From Methanolinea sp. (GTDB lineage: Archaea > Halobacteriota > Methanomicrobia > Methanomicrobiales > Methanospirillaceae): a DNA stretch of 64,000 nt. This document shows positions 1 to 9,899 of this stretch, one piece after another. Within the stretch, counting starts at the first letter, position 1. Every line of letters begins with the position of its first letter. The stretch spans positions 62,001 to 126,000 of the forward strand of contig CP064971.1 in NCBI GenBank assembly GCA_016699325.1, read 5' to 3'. The position numbers and the translations under genes were made by a program. The notes under the pieces are model-generated. The model was given only the letters and a program-made list of their open reading frames with translations, was not told where the DNA came from and searched no databases.

Positions 1-1418
1 TGCTCAATATTCGCATGGGAGAGGACTACAGAGTTCGTTGCGTCCCCAAAGAAGATGTTCTCCCCGGTCTTATGTTCCCGCATCACCGTCTCGGGATTAA
101 GGTCGATGACAACGAAGGGAATACCACCGATTTTCGCTGCTTTCGCGAGGTTCCTTCCGTTGAGCCCGTAACCCACAATGACCAGGTGATCTTTGAGAGA
201 GGGGAGGGGGCGGACGCCTTCATCCTCGCAACTTGCTTTCAGCCGGTTCCCGAATGGCAGGCGGCAGAAGAAATCCGCGGTCTTCGGGCCACCTGCTATC
301 GTGAGCGGGGCAATCGACATCGTCAGCAGGGTGACAGCGAGGAATATCTGCTCCCCTGCTGTTGAAAAAAGCCCTTGCTGCATCCCGGGGACCAGAAGAA
401 CGAAGGCAAATTCACCGATGTTGCTCAGTGCAAGGCCGGAAAGGATGGAGGTGCGAAACGACCTCCTGACAGCGAACGCAGCACCGGACGCAATGACTGA
501 TTTGACCACGGTAACCCCGATGACAAGGGTGAGGATGAGCAGCGGGGTCAGCACAAGGTAGGAGATGTTGAGGAGCATTCCGATTGAGATGAAGAAAAAA
601 CTTGTGAAAATATCGCGGAAAGGAATGATGCTTGCAAAGGCCTGGTGGAAATAATCCGATTCGGAGAGTGTGAGGCCGGCAAGGAATGCCCCCAGCGCAA
701 GGGAGAGGCCGAGGTATGAGGCCAGGTAGGTGATCACGAAACAGATCAGGATGATGCTCAGGAGGAACACTTCCTGGTTCCTGATGCTGGTGATCCGGTT
801 CATGAACCGGGGGATGACATACACCGAGATGATAAGCACGGTTGCAAAGAGGATGATCAGGGTGATTGCAAGGGTAGCCAGTGCACCGGAGATGTCGGTT
901 GTCTGCCCGCCGAGGACAGGGAGTGCAATGAGCATCGGCACGCTCATGATGTCCTGGAAGAGGGATATCCCGAGCGTCATGCGGGCATGGGGGGTTTCGA
1001 TCTCTCCCCGGTCCTGGAAGAGCTTCAGGGTGATGGTGGTACTGCTGTGGCAGACGAGAAACCCGTAGAATACGGCCTGTGCGGTCGGGACACCAAAGAA
1101 CTGGGAAATAGCCATCGTGACGGCGATGGTGGCCAGAACCTGGATACTGCCGCCAATGAGTACTATCCTCCGCATTTCGTAGAGGGTCCGGAAGGAGAAC
1201 TGCATACCGATGGTGAAGAGGAGAAAGACGATGCCGATCTCTGCCAGGACATCGATTATCTGGGTATCCTCGATCAATCCCAGGCCGTACGGGCCGATGA
1301 GGATCCCGGTCAGGATGAAGCCGACAATCCCTGGTATCCTGACCTTGTTTCCGAGGGTGATGATCAGGATCGCGAAGGTGAAAATGATGACGATGTTGAG
1401 GAGGTACCCGGTGATCAT
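1..1418 (-). CDS. KefB-type cation:proton antiporter with TrkA-N domain (partial)
   Basis: The reading frame runs off the left edge, so the C-terminus is missing. The start is an ATG at 1418 preceded by AGGAG six bases upstream. Translation gives a hydrophobic protein of the CPA2 (KefB/GerN) monovalent cation:proton antiporter family: an N-terminal block containing GIVGFILTGILIGPYGLG, the SSTTITLKLFQDRGEI segment typical of the exchanger core, about a dozen membrane segments, and at the end a Rossmann-type TrkA-N/RCK domain beginning DHLVIVGYGLNGRNLAKAAK. The family exchanges K+ or Na+ for H+ across the cytoplasmic membrane, and the nucleotide-binding RCK domain gates it. It is the first gene left of the glycogen operon, transcribed in the same direction but with its own promoter. 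Ion specificity cannot be read from the sequence. Confidence 0.9.
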   Translation of the reverse strand, partial: MITGYLLNIVIIFTFAILIITLGNKVRIPGIVGFILTGILIGPYGLGLIEDTQIIDVLAEIGIVFLLFTIGMQFSFRTLYEMRRIVLIGGSIQVLATIAVTMAISQFFGVPTAQAVFYGFLVCHSSTTITLKLFQDRGEIETPHARMTLGISLFQDIMSVPMLIALPVLGGQTTDISGALATLAITLIILFATVLIISVYVIPRFMNRITSIRNQEVFLLSIILICFVITYLASYLGLSLALGAFLAGLTLSESDYFHQAFASIIPFRDIFTSFFFISIGMLLNISYLVLTPLLILTLVIGVTVVKSVIASGAAFAVRRSFRTSILSGLALSNIGEFAFVLLVPGMQQGLFSTAGEQIFLAVTLLTMSIAPLTIAGGPKTADFFCRLPFGNRLKASCEDEGVRPLPSLKDHLVIVGYGLNGRNLAKAAKIGGIPFVVIDLNPETVMREHKTGENIFFGDATNSVVLSHANIE

Positions 1419-1450
1419 TCGCAGCTCCTGGTGATGGGACGCAGGGGGGA

Positions 1451-1460
1451 TATACTTAGT
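1451..1460 (-). promoter_or_regulatory. TATA box for the antiporter gene
   Basis: On the minus strand TAAGTATATC lies about 38 nt upstream of the ATG at 1418. The spacing suits an archaeal promoter with a short leader holding the AGGAG ribosome-binding site. Confidence 0.45.
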
Positions 1461-1720
1461 ACCCTCACCCCCTCGGCTAAAATGTATTCTGGTAGACCGG
1501 TATGGGTATTACACCCCAGGGATCTCGCCAATCTCCATGATGCAGGGGATCACCGGGTCATGGAGGTTTTCGGATCCGTGATGTACCGGGTTTCTCTCCC
1601 TGATTTTGCGTTAAGCCCCCTCCGCTCTCCTTTTGCCGTGCTACACGCGGAAAAACCAGGGTGCAGCAGGAAAAGAAACGGAAATGGGGTATGTTCAATT
1701 GGATGCAACCAGGCGGCCGG

Positions 1721-3898
1721 TCAGACAGGGCACGTGCTGAACCCGGTCTCGGCACACGTGAGCAAGGAAGGGTAGTACCGATCGACATATTCCTTGACCA
1801 TGCGCCGGGATGAAAACCGGGGTGCGATGCTCTTGATCGATTCCTTCATCATCCGCACCCATCCATGGGGGATCCCGTCAAGGGAGGTGGAGTAGTAGAG
1901 CGGGATGATCTCTTTCTCAAGTATATAATACAGTTCTGCGGCATCCTGTGCGTCCCGTACAGGAGATCCTCCCTCCCCTCCAAAAGCCCAGCCATTCTTC
2001 CCGTTGTAGCCCTCGAGCCACCAGCCGTCACGGATGCTGCAGTTCAGCACCCCGTTAAGGGCGGCTTTCATACCGCTTGTCCCACAGGCCTCCATTGGAG
2101 GCAGGGGATTGTTGAGCCAGACATCAACACCGTGAACCATGTACTGGGCGGTCTGTTCGCCGTAATCTTCCACGAAGGCGATCCTCCCTTCGAACTCCGG
2201 GGCAAGCGCATGCCGGTATATCCGCTGCAGGATCTCTTTTCCTTCTGTATCATTCGGATGGGCTTTCCCGGCAAAGACGATCTGGACCGGCAGCCACCGG
2301 TTGGTCACGATCCGTTTCAGGCGATCGATATCATGGAAGATCAGGTCTGCCCTCTTGTACGCGGAAAACCTGCGGGCAAAACCGATGGTGAGGACCGATG
2401 TGTTCAGCATCAGGCCATCGGCAACCAGGTTGATGGGCTCCTTGAGGAGGGAAGCCCAGCGCCGCCGTTTCCGTTCCCTGATCCGGCTGAAGAGCTTGGC
2501 TTTGAGCCAGAGGTGGAGCGACCAGAGTTTCTGGTCAGGGATCTCGTCGACCAGTTCCCAGATTGACGGGTCGTCATGTTCATACTGCCAGTGTGGAGAT
2601 ACGGGGCTGATCGCGGTAGAAAGGAGCCTCTCCATCCTGGGGTTCAGCCAGGTCGGGATGTGCACACCGTTGGTGATGGTGTCTATCGGGACCTTCTCAA
2701 GGGGGAGGTCCGGCCACAGGTGATGCCACATCTGCCGGGATACGCTGCCGTGCCTCCGGGATACTGCATTGTGGAACGCGGTGAGCTTGAGGGCACAGGC
2801 AGCCATATTGAACCCTCCAGCCGGATCGCCAGGGTTCCTGCCAAGTTCGAGAAACGTCTCCCGGTCGATATCCAGCACGGGATAGAACTCCGAAAAGTAC
2901 TTGTCAATGAGGGAATGCGGGAAGATATCGTTGCCCGCGGCGAGCGGGGTATGGGTCGTGAAGACCGAGGTCCCCCGGACCCTGGACAGCGCCTCAGAAA
3001 AAGAAAGGCCTTCTTCTTCGACATACTCCCTGATCCGTTCGAGCAGGGCAAATGTGGAGTGCCCTTCGTTGAGGTGCACGGCCGAAAAACCGATTCCCAT
3101 CTCGCTGAGGACCTTTCGCCCGCCGATACCAAGGACGATCTCCTGGACCAGGCGCTGTTCCTTGTCACCGGTATAGAGGCGCGAGGCGATGGCCCGGTTG
3201 GAGTGGTTGTTTTCCGGGATATCGGTATCCAGCAGGTAGAGGGGGACCTTGCCGACATCGACCCGCCAGACCGCAACGTATATCGAGGGTGCGATATGGG
3301 GGACCTCGATTACCAGCTGCTTGCCGGAAGGTGTCATCACCCGTGACACCGGGGCAGCATCGCGATCGAGGTTCTCCCAGAAATTGTCCTGCCACCCGTC
3401 AGGGAGGATGCGCTGGTGAAGGTAGCCCTGGGAGTACATAAATCCCACGGCTACCATGGGAATTCCGAGGTCACTGCACTCCTTGAGATGGTCTCCTGCA
3501 AGAAAACCAAGACCCCCTGCATAGAGGGGGAGGGAGTGGTGCAGTCCGTACTCCGCGGAGAAGTAGGCGATGGTGAGTGACCGGGAGGACGGGTATTTCT
3601 CGGAGAACCAGCCATTGCGGGCCGTCATGTAACGGTTAAAACGGTCCATGGAGATGTCGTAGCGGCGCAGGTATTCCGGGTTTGAAGCGACCTTGTTCAG
3701 GAAGGAGTCCGGGATGTCGCGGAGCATCTTCACCGGGTTGTGGATGCTCTCCCTCCATGCATGGTTGTTTATCTGTTTGAAGAGGATGCGGGCCTCGGGA
3801 TGCCAGCTCCACCAGAGGTTATAGGCAAGGTCTGCGAGCCCGGATACCCGCTCGGGTATCGGCTCTCCCCCTTGCCGGTGTATCAGCACATTCTGCAC
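1721..3898 (-). CDS. glgP: alpha-glucan (glycogen) phosphorylase
   Basis: This 725-residue protein belongs to the GT35 alpha-glucan phosphorylases of the short archaeal/bacterial type. These use phosphate to release glucose-1-phosphate from the ends of glycogen or maltodextrin, with pyridoxal phosphate as cofactor. It shows the DUF3417-type N-terminus (LADLAYNLWWSWHP), the central AEYGLHHSLPLYAGGLGFLAGD block, GKAHPND, and the PLP-lysine motif MEACGTSGMKAALNG near residue 600. The start is a GTG at 3898. The gene lies 188 bp downstream of malQ, is the last member of the glycogen gene run and has its own TATA-like element. It should supply glucose-1-phosphate to central metabolism when stored glucan is consumed. 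Confidence 0.95.
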   Translation of the reverse strand: MQNVLIHRQGGEPIPERVSGLADLAYNLWWSWHPEARILFKQINNHAWRESIHNPVKMLRDIPDSFLNKVASNPEYLRRYDISMDRFNRYMTARNGWFSEKYPSSRSLTIAYFSAEYGLHHSLPLYAGGLGFLAGDHLKECSDLGIPMVAVGFMYSQGYLHQRILPDGWQDNFWENLDRDAAPVSRVMTPSGKQLVIEVPHIAPSIYVAVWRVDVGKVPLYLLDTDIPENNHSNRAIASRLYTGDKEQRLVQEIVLGIGGRKVLSEMGIGFSAVHLNEGHSTFALLERIREYVEEEGLSFSEALSRVRGTSVFTTHTPLAAGNDIFPHSLIDKYFSEFYPVLDIDRETFLELGRNPGDPAGGFNMAACALKLTAFHNAVSRRHGSVSRQMWHHLWPDLPLEKVPIDTITNGVHIPTWLNPRMERLLSTAISPVSPHWQYEHDDPSIWELVDEIPDQKLWSLHLWLKAKLFSRIRERKRRRWASLLKEPINLVADGLMLNTSVLTIGFARRFSAYKRADLIFHDIDRLKRIVTNRWLPVQIVFAGKAHPNDTEGKEILQRIYRHALAPEFEGRIAFVEDYGEQTAQYMVHGVDVWLNNPLPPMEACGTSGMKAALNGVLNCSIRDGWWLEGYNGKNGWAFGGEGGSPVRDAQDAAELYYILEKEIIPLYYSTSLDGIPHGWVRMMKESIKSIAPRFSSRRMVKEYVDRYYPSLLTCAETGFSTCPV

Positions 3899-3920
3899 AT
3901 CTGTTCACTACGGTATCGGC

Positions 3921-3940
3921 CTTAAAAGAGGTATATGTTT
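3921..3940 (-). promoter_or_regulatory. AT-rich promoter element upstream of glgP
   Basis: On the minus strand AAACATATAC (3931-3940) followed by CTTTTAAG (3921-3930) lies 25-40 nt upstream of the GTG start. This suggests glgP can be transcribed apart from the rest of the operon. Confidence 0.4.
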
Positions 3941-4086
3941 TCCGTTCCGGGAAGTGGGACCCGTGCATTTCCCCCCACTCACCAGGCAAGAGGTGTTCGC
4001 GCACCGGTGCGCCCTTCCACGGGCACTCCGGTAAAATGTATGTCCCTGGTGCAACTATCGCCGGGTGACCGGAAAATAACCGGTAG

Positions 4087-5631
4087 TCACCGCCCGGAAC
4101 GTATGGTTTTCTCCCGCAGCCATGCCCAGTAATCTGCCCGGGGTTCCCCGGGGCGCAGCCTCCACTGCCAGTTCCCTTCAGTCGTCCCAGGAACGTTCAT
4201 CCGTGCTTTGCTGCCAAGACAGAGGAGATCCTGGACCGGGATTACCACCAGCCATGCCGGGGATTCCAGGGCCAGTGTTATCATCTCCCGGGCAATCTCC
4301 GCGGAAGAGGGAACTTTCCCCAGCGCCGCAGCGATTCGCTCCAGTTGATCAGGTCTCACCTCTTCCTCGAACCACCCCCTCATCGTGTTGTTGTCATGGG
4401 TCCCGGTGTAGAGCACGGAATCTTCACCGATGGCCCCGAGGGCATGCGGGTTGTCGGGATCTCCATCAAACCCAAACTGCAGTACCCGCATCCCCGGGAT
4501 TCCGAACATAGCCATAAGTTCCCTGACATCCGGTGTGATCGTTCCAAGGTCTTCGGCTATCAACGGGAGGGAAGGTAACCGGGCAGCCAGGTGGGAGAGG
4601 AGGGCCTGCCCGGGTGCCCGGACCCAGGACCCTTCACTGGCTGTCGCTGCGCCGGCGGGAATTTTCCAGAAGGCCTGGAGTCCCCGGAAATGATCGACCC
4701 TGAGGCAGTCAAAGAGCCGGAGCATGTGCTCCACGCGGTCCTTCCACCACGAAAATCCCTGTTTTTCGATCTCCTCCCACCGGTAGATCGGGTTGCCCCA
4801 CCACTGCCCGGTACTGCTGAAATAGTCAGGCGGGACTCCGGCAACAGCAGTGGGCCGCCCCTCGCTATCAAGCCAGAAGAGGTCACGGTGAGACCAGACA
4901 TCAGCGCTCTCGTATGCCGGGTAGAGGGGGAGGTCCCCGATAATCCGGATGCCGTGGATGCTGGCATGTTCGTGGAGGCTGTCCCACTGGGTGAAGGCGA
5001 GGTACTGGATGTACTCCTCTTCCCGGACAGCCTCCTCCAGTTCTCTTTGGACCCTCTCCAGCACGGCCGGTTCACGGTCCCGGATGCCCCGGGGCCATGC
5101 CGACCAATCCACACCGTTGTTGCGCGCAATTGCTGAAAAGAGGGCGTAGTCATCGAGCCATTCCTGGTTTTCTGCCCTGAAGCGTCCGAACCCGGAATCG
5201 TCCCGGCCGCAACGGTTCTCCCGTGCTGCAGCCCGGAGTAACTCCACCTTCAGGGGAGCTTCCCGGAAGAGGCCCGCCCCTTCCACACCAGCGGGCGGGA
5301 AGCTGCCGGGATGATCTCCACCGGTGATCCCGTCCTTTACCAGGAGCTCCGGGCTAATCAGGAGAGGGTTTAATGCAAAGAGGGATGTTGCGTGGTAGGG
5401 CGAATGCCGGTGCCCACTGTCGGTGGGGTGGAGTGGCAGCACCTGCCAGAAGGTCTGGCCTGCCTGGGAAAGTGAAGTGACAAACCGGTTTGCCGCTGGA
5501 CCAAGGTCCCCTGTGCCGAAGCGGGAGCGAAGCGATGTGATGTGCAGGAGGAGCCCCGATGCTCTCTGCGAATACCTGCAGCAGGGCTCAGGGCTGTGGA
5601 TGGCCGGCCCCTCCCGGAACGCAGACGCCAA
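4087..5631 (-). CDS. malQ: 4-alpha-glucanotransferase (amylomaltase)
   Basis: The protein belongs to the GH77 amylomaltases, which transfer maltodextrin segments between acceptor chains and release glucose. Family landmarks are GLLLHITSLRSRFGTGDLGP at the N-terminus, GDLPLYPAYESADVW, GVPPDYFSSTGQWWGNPIY, the nucleophile motif LRVDHFRG, the acid/base motif IAEDLG and the third-Asp motif YTGTHDNNT. The frame stays open back to 5778, but that part overlaps the end of the upstream GH57 gene. There is no ATG near the true family N-terminus, and a TTG at 5631 is the most plausible start, giving about 514 residues, close to the family length. The start is uncertain. The overlap with the upstream gene suggests translational coupling in the glycogen operon. 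Confidence 0.9.
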   Translation of the reverse strand: MASAFREGPAIHSPEPCCRYSQRASGLLLHITSLRSRFGTGDLGPAANRFVTSLSQAGQTFWQVLPLHPTDSGHRHSPYHATSLFALNPLLISPELLVKDGITGGDHPGSFPPAGVEGAGLFREAPLKVELLRAAARENRCGRDDSGFGRFRAENQEWLDDYALFSAIARNNGVDWSAWPRGIRDREPAVLERVQRELEEAVREEEYIQYLAFTQWDSLHEHASIHGIRIIGDLPLYPAYESADVWSHRDLFWLDSEGRPTAVAGVPPDYFSSTGQWWGNPIYRWEEIEKQGFSWWKDRVEHMLRLFDCLRVDHFRGLQAFWKIPAGAATASEGSWVRAPGQALLSHLAARLPSLPLIAEDLGTITPDVRELMAMFGIPGMRVLQFGFDGDPDNPHALGAIGEDSVLYTGTHDNNTMRGWFEEEVRPDQLERIAAALGKVPSSAEIAREMITLALESPAWLVVIPVQDLLCLGSKARMNVPGTTEGNWQWRLRPGEPRADYWAWLREKTIRSGR

Positions 5632-7957
5632 GTGCCCTGCCGAGTGCCTGGAATGATCCCCACCATGCAACTGCTTCCTCTGCCCCTGCACGGGCGCCGG
5701 TCTCCCATTTAAGAGCAGGACCATCGCGGACTGAAATAAAGAGGTCCTGGAGATGCCATGCAGGATACGGTGCGCCAATGGTCCGGATCAGTGCAAGGGC
5801 TTCGGCCACCTGCTCCATCCGTTGCCGGTCTCCGGGGTGGCAAACCCAGTCTTCCATGAGCCGGGTGATGAGGGAGTTCGTGGATGGTTGCATCCCCTGA
5901 GTAGCGGTGATCCCCTGGTCTGAGAATGCTTCAGCAAGGCATCGCAGGTCATCCATGCTCGCTCCTGGCAGTGAGAGAGTCTCTTCCAGCCGGCAGGCAA
6001 GCACGTACCGTTCCAGGCGCACTATCCAGGGAGGGTAAAACCGCGGGTCTGGTTCCGGGTCTTCCAGGGAAAGGTGCTTCTCAAGGAGAACTCCCGCTGC
6101 TTTCTCAAAGGCCTTGCCGGCCCTGGAGAGGTGGGAGCGGGCAACGAGCCGCCGGCCGGCAGGGGGGAATTCTTCGATGGAGATACCCCGGGAGAAAAGA
6201 GTCATCAGCCGTTCTGCCGCAGCAGAATATCCTTTCTTCAGGAGGACCCCGAGGAGTTCCCCGGAGTGGTCTCCGGGAGGGGTTCCTGCAGGATCAAGGC
6301 CGAGCAGGGCACTGTCAGTGCCCGAGCTCATGAAACAGTACCTGATCGGCCTTCCCAGGAGCGAGAGGTCGTGCGTGGGTAAGAGCTCCCCGCAGGAGAG
6401 ATATTCTCCGGAATAACCGTCTGCATGGATCACGTGTGCAGTCTTCCCCGTAGCTTCCATCAGCGCAATACAGGCCGCCTGGCCTTCAGGGAAGAGTACC
6501 CGGGGAAGGACACAATCGCGGTAGACTGCCCCCCCATCCGGAAATTGCGGGCGGTTCCCGGCTATCGCGGAGAGACGCTCCCTGAAAGCACCTTCAAGAT
6601 CGACTCCGGTCTGTTCACGGGCGATCTGGATAGCACGTGCAGCAGAGCATAGGACCTGGATCGCTTCACGATCAGCGATGTCGTCAAAGAACCAGGCACA
6701 GCTGGTCTTCATGGACAGGTTCTGCCTGGCCATTTCAAGCAGCGCGAGCGCTTTATCCTGTTCTTCAGGCGAAAGAGACTCCTTTAGGTGGCTGTTGAAA
6801 AATCTGCGGACGGACTCGGCCGAAGGGTTTCTTAACAGATCGATGCACTCGTTTCTCGCCTCCCCGGGGTCACGGAAGAATACCCCTGCCTCCCGGGAGA
6901 AAATTTCTGCGAGGCGGAGAGAGAGTTCGTTGATGGCATCGAAAAGCGGCCCCCTCCATCCATGGTCCCACCCGGCATCCCTCCCTGACGCGCAGGGGCA
7001 CCCCCTCCACCACCGGTCAATCCCATGGGGGCAGCTCCATGACGTGCGCTCGACAATTTCGACCTCCTGGTCGGGGGGGTGTCCCGCCAGGTACTCGCCA
7101 TAGACGGTCAGGGTGCTGGGGGAAGCGGACTCGATACGATCAAGACACCACGCGAGAGCCATATCGCCGTAGGGGCGGTGATGGCCGTAGGTCTCTCCAT
7201 CGGTTGCGATATGGACAAGCCCTCCTCCCGGGGACGCGGAGAGGAGTGACTCGTAGAACCTGTCACCGTTCTCGAGCAGGTCACCGAATGCCACCTGGGA
7301 GCTCAGGGTAGCATTGTGGAAGAATACCGTTATCTTGGCCTGATCCGGCAGGTGGCAGAGGTAAGGAGTGGCAGGGTCGATGCCGGTATCGCCTGGAGAC
7401 TGCCCCCCGACCCTACGCCCCTGGTGGGGGGAGAGGACTGTGAACAGGATGCCATGGTCTGCGATTACTGAGAGCGTCTCTATGTCTACCGCCATCTCGG
7501 GGAGCCACATGCCTTCCGGGAACCTCCCGAACCGGTCTTCGAAGTCCCGGATCCCCCACCGGATCTCGGTCTCCTTGTCAGCACAGGAGAGCAGGGGCAG
7601 GATGACATGGTGAAAGGGATGGGCAAGGGCACTGCCATGGCCAGAAAACCGGCCCCGTGACCGGGCATCGGCGCGGAGGATATCTTCGTATACCGCCGGT
7701 CGTGCATGTTCGAGCCAGCGGAGCAGGGTCGGGCCAAAATCGTAACTTATCCGGGAGTAGTTGTTGGATACCACCCGGATGAGGCCTTCTCCGTCGAGGA
7801 TCCGGGCTGCGGTATTGGGAAGGTAGCATTCATCGGTGATTCGTTCGTTCCAGTCATGCCAGGGTGCTGCGGAACGCTCCCGCCCTATAACCCCTGTCCA
7901 GGGATTTTCGCGGGGTGGCTGGTAGAAGTGTCCATGGATACAGATCTTTTTTCCCAT
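5588..7957 (-). CDS. GH57 family glycoside hydrolase with DUF3536 region
   Basis: This 789-residue protein begins KKICIHGHFYQPPRENPW, the signature start of the GH57/DUF3536 family. Family members act on alpha-glucans (amylase, 4-alpha-glucanotransferase or branching activity); the exact reaction of this subgroup is not established. Further family features are PEGMWLPEMAVDIETLSVIADHG, ATDGETYGHHRPYGDMAL (motif with the catalytic Asp) and the region containing CPHGIDRWWRGCPC. The long C-terminal half is the DUF3536 domain. The ATG at 7957 lies one base after the glgB stop codon, so the two genes are almost certainly co-transcribed and coupled. Its place between glgB and malQ points to glycogen remodelling. 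It is a cytoplasmic protein with no signal peptide. Confidence 0.9.
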   Translation of the reverse strand: MGKKICIHGHFYQPPRENPWTGVIGRERSAAPWHDWNERITDECYLPNTAARILDGEGLIRVVSNNYSRISYDFGPTLLRWLEHARPAVYEDILRADARSRGRFSGHGSALAHPFHHVILPLLSCADKETEIRWGIRDFEDRFGRFPEGMWLPEMAVDIETLSVIADHGILFTVLSPHQGRRVGGQSPGDTGIDPATPYLCHLPDQAKITVFFHNATLSSQVAFGDLLENGDRFYESLLSASPGGGLVHIATDGETYGHHRPYGDMALAWCLDRIESASPSTLTVYGEYLAGHPPDQEVEIVERTSWSCPHGIDRWWRGCPCASGRDAGWDHGWRGPLFDAINELSLRLAEIFSREAGVFFRDPGEARNECIDLLRNPSAESVRRFFNSHLKESLSPEEQDKALALLEMARQNLSMKTSCAWFFDDIADREAIQVLCSAARAIQIAREQTGVDLEGAFRERLSAIAGNRPQFPDGGAVYRDCVLPRVLFPEGQAACIALMEATGKTAHVIHADGYSGEYLSCGELLPTHDLSLLGRPIRYCFMSSGTDSALLGLDPAGTPPGDHSGELLGVLLKKGYSAAAERLMTLFSRGISIEEFPPAGRRLVARSHLSRAGKAFEKAAGVLLEKHLSLEDPEPDPRFYPPWIVRLERYVLACRLEETLSLPGASMDDLRCLAEAFSDQGITATQGMQPSTNSLITRLMEDWVCHPGDRQRMEQVAEALALIRTIGAPYPAWHLQDLFISVRDGPALKWETGARAGAEEAVAWWGSFQALGRALGVCVPGGAGHPQP

Positions 7958-7958
7958 A

Positions 7959-9899
7959 TCATTCGTCCCCCCTGTGTTTCAGGAGAAGGAAGGCGAGCGG
8001 AGGGAGGGTAAATTCCGCAGAGAAGGGCCGGCCGTGGAACGGGACCGGGACCGTTGAGACCGATCCAAAGTTGCCCATCCCCGATCCGCAGTAATATTCT
8101 GAGTCGCTGTTGAGGATCTCTGTCCACACCCCCTCTGTTGGCAGGCCAATCCGATAGTCGTTCCTGGGGACCGGTGTGAAGTTGCAGATCGCAAGCAATG
8201 TGGTACCGGACCCCGGATCGCGCCTGATAAAGCTTAGTGCAACGTTGTGAGAGTCCCCGTAATCGATCCATTCGAAACCCCCCGGGAAAAAATCGGATAC
8301 GTGGAGCGCGGCTTCTTCCCGATACACCCTGTTTAAGTCCCTGATCCAGTAACGGATCCCCCGGTGGGCCGGTATATCGAGGAGGTGCCACGGGAGGGCA
8401 GACTCATGGTCCCATTCCGACTGCTGCCCGAGTTCGCCTCCCATGAAGACCAGTTTCTTCCCGGGATGGGCAAACATGTAGCCGAAGAGCAGTCTCAGGT
8501 TGGCCATCTTCTGCCAGTCGTCCCCCGGCATCCTGGCATAGAGCGAGCCTTTTCCATGGACCACCTCGTCATGGGAGAGGCAGAGCACGAAGTTCTCGGA
8601 ATAGGCATAGCAGAGTGAAAAGGTTAGCTCAGGGATATGGTACGACCTGTGCACGGCATCGCGGGAGAAGAACTGGAGGGTATCGTGCATCCACCCCATG
8701 TTCCATTTCAGCCCAAACCCGATTCCCCCTGAGTAGACGGGTCTTGTGACCATCGGCCAGGCGGTCGATTCCTCAGCGATGGTTTGAACGTCCGGGTAGT
8801 GGCCGTACACCGCTTCATTGAGGTTCTGGAGAAACGAGAGAGCTTCGAGGTTCTCTTTTCCCCCATACCTGTTGGGAGTCCACTCCCCGTCTTTCCGGGC
8901 ATAATCGAGGTAGAGCATGGAGGCAACCCCGTCCACCCGCAGGCCGTCGACATGGTACATGTCCAGCCAGAAGAGGGCACTGCTGATCAGGAACGATTGT
9001 ACCTCATACCGCCCGTAATTGAAGATGAGGCTCTTCCATTCAGGATGGAAACCCCGCTCGGCCGAGGCATGCTCATAGAGGTGTGTCCCATCGAAAAACC
9101 CGAGGCCGTGCTGGTCGGCAGGGAAGTGGGAGGGGACCCAGTCGAGAATGACTCCAATCCCGTGGCGGTGGAGGTAATCGATGAGGTACATGAAATCACC
9201 GGGACTGCCATACCTGCTGGTTGGGGCAAAGTATCCGGTGGTCTGGTAGCCCCATGATCCGTAGAACGGGTGCTCCATGACCGGGAGGAACTCCACGTGG
9301 GAGAACCCCATCTCGGAGAGATACCCGGCCAGCATGGGGGCCAGTTCACGGTAAGTGGGCATTCTCCCGCCGTCGGTTGGGACCAGCCGCCACGACCCGA
9401 GGTGCATTTCGTAAATCGAGATGGGGGCGGCGAGGTCTCCCGCGGCTTTTCGCTGTGCCATCCAGGCCTCGTCTTGCCACTCGAAGCGCGGCTGGGCGAT
9501 GATGGACGCGGTCGCCGGCGGCACTTCCCAGGAAAAGGCAAACGGGTCGCCCCGGTCTGCCGCATGCCCGTTGTAGTGGGATACGATGTGGTACTTGTAC
9601 CGCATCCCCTCGTATGCCCCGCCGACAAATCCTTCCCAGATGCCGGATTCGTCCCACCGTGCCTGCAGGTGGTCGCACGAGGGATCCCACCCATTGAAAT
9701 CACCGATAACGCTGACCTGGCGGGCGTTCGGGCTCCATACGGAGAACCTTGTCCCGCGCTCCTTTTCAACCGTGAGCGGGTGGCTGCCCATCTTCCGGTA
9801 GAGACGATAATGCTTCCCCTGCCTGAAGAGATAAATGTCAAAGTCTGAAAGGAAAGGGGAGTCCTCACCCTGCACGGGTATCGCCATCTCCCTGCTCAT
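7959..9899 (-). CDS. glgB: 1,4-alpha-glucan branching enzyme
   Basis: The 646-residue protein is a GH13 glycogen branching enzyme, which cuts an alpha-1,4 chain and reattaches it in alpha-1,6 linkage. The N-terminal CBM48 domain carries GTRFSVWSPNARQVSVIGDFNGW. The catalytic barrel has PVMEHPFYGSWGYQTTGYFAP, VPSHFP, GLRVDGVASMLYLDY (nucleophile Asp), TIAEEST (general acid Glu) and LSHDEVVHG. The size matches bacterial GlgB, suggesting ancient acquisition from bacteria, as many archaea use GH57 branching enzymes instead (inference). Its ATG overlaps the stop of the upstream glycosyltransferase as ATGA, and one base separates it from the next gene. Confidence 0.95.
   Translation of the reverse strand: MSREMAIPVQGEDSPFLSDFDIYLFRQGKHYRLYRKMGSHPLTVEKERGTRFSVWSPNARQVSVIGDFNGWDPSCDHLQARWDESGIWEGFVGGAYEGMRYKYHIVSHYNGHAADRGDPFAFSWEVPPATASIIAQPRFEWQDEAWMAQRKAAGDLAAPISIYEMHLGSWRLVPTDGGRMPTYRELAPMLAGYLSEMGFSHVEFLPVMEHPFYGSWGYQTTGYFAPTSRYGSPGDFMYLIDYLHRHGIGVILDWVPSHFPADQHGLGFFDGTHLYEHASAERGFHPEWKSLIFNYGRYEVQSFLISSALFWLDMYHVDGLRVDGVASMLYLDYARKDGEWTPNRYGGKENLEALSFLQNLNEAVYGHYPDVQTIAEESTAWPMVTRPVYSGGIGFGLKWNMGWMHDTLQFFSRDAVHRSYHIPELTFSLCYAYSENFVLCLSHDEVVHGKGSLYARMPGDDWQKMANLRLLFGYMFAHPGKKLVFMGGELGQQSEWDHESALPWHLLDIPAHRGIRYWIRDLNRVYREEAALHVSDFFPGGFEWIDYGDSHNVALSFIRRDPGSGTTLLAICNFTPVPRNDYRIGLPTEGVWTEILNSDSEYYCGSGMGNFGSVSTVPVPFHGRPFSAEFTLPPLAFLLLKHRGDE

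Noticed and set aside
1865..2566. 233-codon plus-strand frame inside glgP
   Set aside because: It is the antisense shadow of the glycogen phosphorylase gene.
9270..9848. 192-codon plus-strand frame inside glgB
   Set aside because: Antisense of a well-conserved branching enzyme; no independent support.
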